Both the position numbers and the translations under genes were made by a program. This document shows positions 63,701-64,000 of a DNA stretch of 64,000 bases, in pieces; the stretch's first letter is position 1, and each line of letters opens with the position of its first letter. The notes beneath the pieces are model-generated. The model had not been told where the DNA came from. It did not search any database and saw only the letters and a program-made list of their open reading frames with translations. The DNA comes from Absidia repens (lineage: Eukaryota; Mucoromycota; Mucoromycetes; Mucorales; Cunninghamellaceae): the NCBI GenBank assembly GCA_002105175.1, contig MCGE01000002.1:1922001-1986000 (forward strand), read 5' to 3'.

Positions 63701-64000
63701 ACATTCTATATATCCAGCTCCTTAATGCATGTGCTTTTTTTTTTTTTTTTTTTGTGATATACAATACAGTACAGTACTGCAACAATACAAAAGAACAACA
63801 ACTTAAACTGGGGTCATTTGAGCCCGAGGATCCGGCTGTTGAAGTCCAAATATCATGGGGGGGTCAAGAACACACTTCAACAACCTCCCCTGACACCCAG
63901 TGACCCCCTTTTTTTTCTTTTGGAAGTGTAAGAATGTTTTGAAATTGAATATAATAAATTTTAACTATTAAAAATTAATCTAGTTATTGTTTAATTGCAT
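63701..64000. other. Right end of window, no gene seen
   Basis: A 21-nt T run (63736-63753 region) is followed by ACAGTACAGTACTG at 63766-63779, again the CAGTA-type palindromic array seen elsewhere. The rest is AT-rich with no gene. Confidence 0.5.

Overview
This 64 kb window is nuclear DNA of a filamentous fungus, most likely an early-diverging one of the Mucorales (Mucoromycota). The reasons are: AT-rich sequence full of poly-A/T runs; intron-dense genes with short (60-110 nt) GT-AG introns; a CotH-type (spore coat protein H-like) GPI-anchored surface protein, a family best known from Mucorales; and fungus-only regulators (WOPR, Rua1-type, Zn2Cys6, Tup1). The species cannot be fixed from sequence alone. 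Exon structures were assembled by eye from splice consensus and frame continuity; nearly all junctions keep frame and rebuild family motifs.

Layout: 1-5.1 kb holds three fungal proteins of unknown function (PPxY protein, two membrane proteins). 5.9-9.2 kb is a divergent pair, RAE1 (mRNA export) and SSF1/PPAN (60S biogenesis). 9.2-13.2 kb has no gene but carries two copies of a dispersed repeat, tail to tail. 13.2-20.8 kb: a WOPR (Gti1/Pac2) regulator, mitochondrial HSP10, and RFC1 (18 exons). 22-27 kb: a Rua1-C-terminal transcription factor and an F-box/WD40 protein. 28.3-41.1 kb: NAD(P)H-hydrate epimerase, then a minus-strand series of fused aminodeoxychorismate (PABA) synthase, TUP1, the AP-2 sigma subunit and a Zn2Cys6 activator. 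41.1-44.2 kb is gene-poor with another repeat copy. 44.3-53 kb: a small membrane protein, an MDR-type reductase, BCAS2/SPF27 (spliceosome), DUS2 (tRNA dihydrouridine synthase) and the CotH-like protein. 54.4-62.4 kb: a DNAJC9-like co-chaperone and a large SIP3/LAM-type BAR-PH-VASt membrane-contact protein. The right end carries a fifth repeat copy.

The genes do not form one pathway. Most are single-copy housekeeping genes, with a concentration of transcriptional regulators (WOPR, Rua1-like, Tup1, Zn2Cys6). The most unusual signal is not a protein gene. It is a roughly 1 kb non-coding repeat present five times, in both orientations, always in gene-poor gaps. It has a conserved promoter-like CCCGCCCACGTGAA box, a pyrimidine tract, a near-invariant core able to form a 10-11 bp hairpin, and AATAAA-containing repeated 3' segments. 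I do not recognise it and propose it as an undescribed transposon-derived or structured non-coding RNA family.
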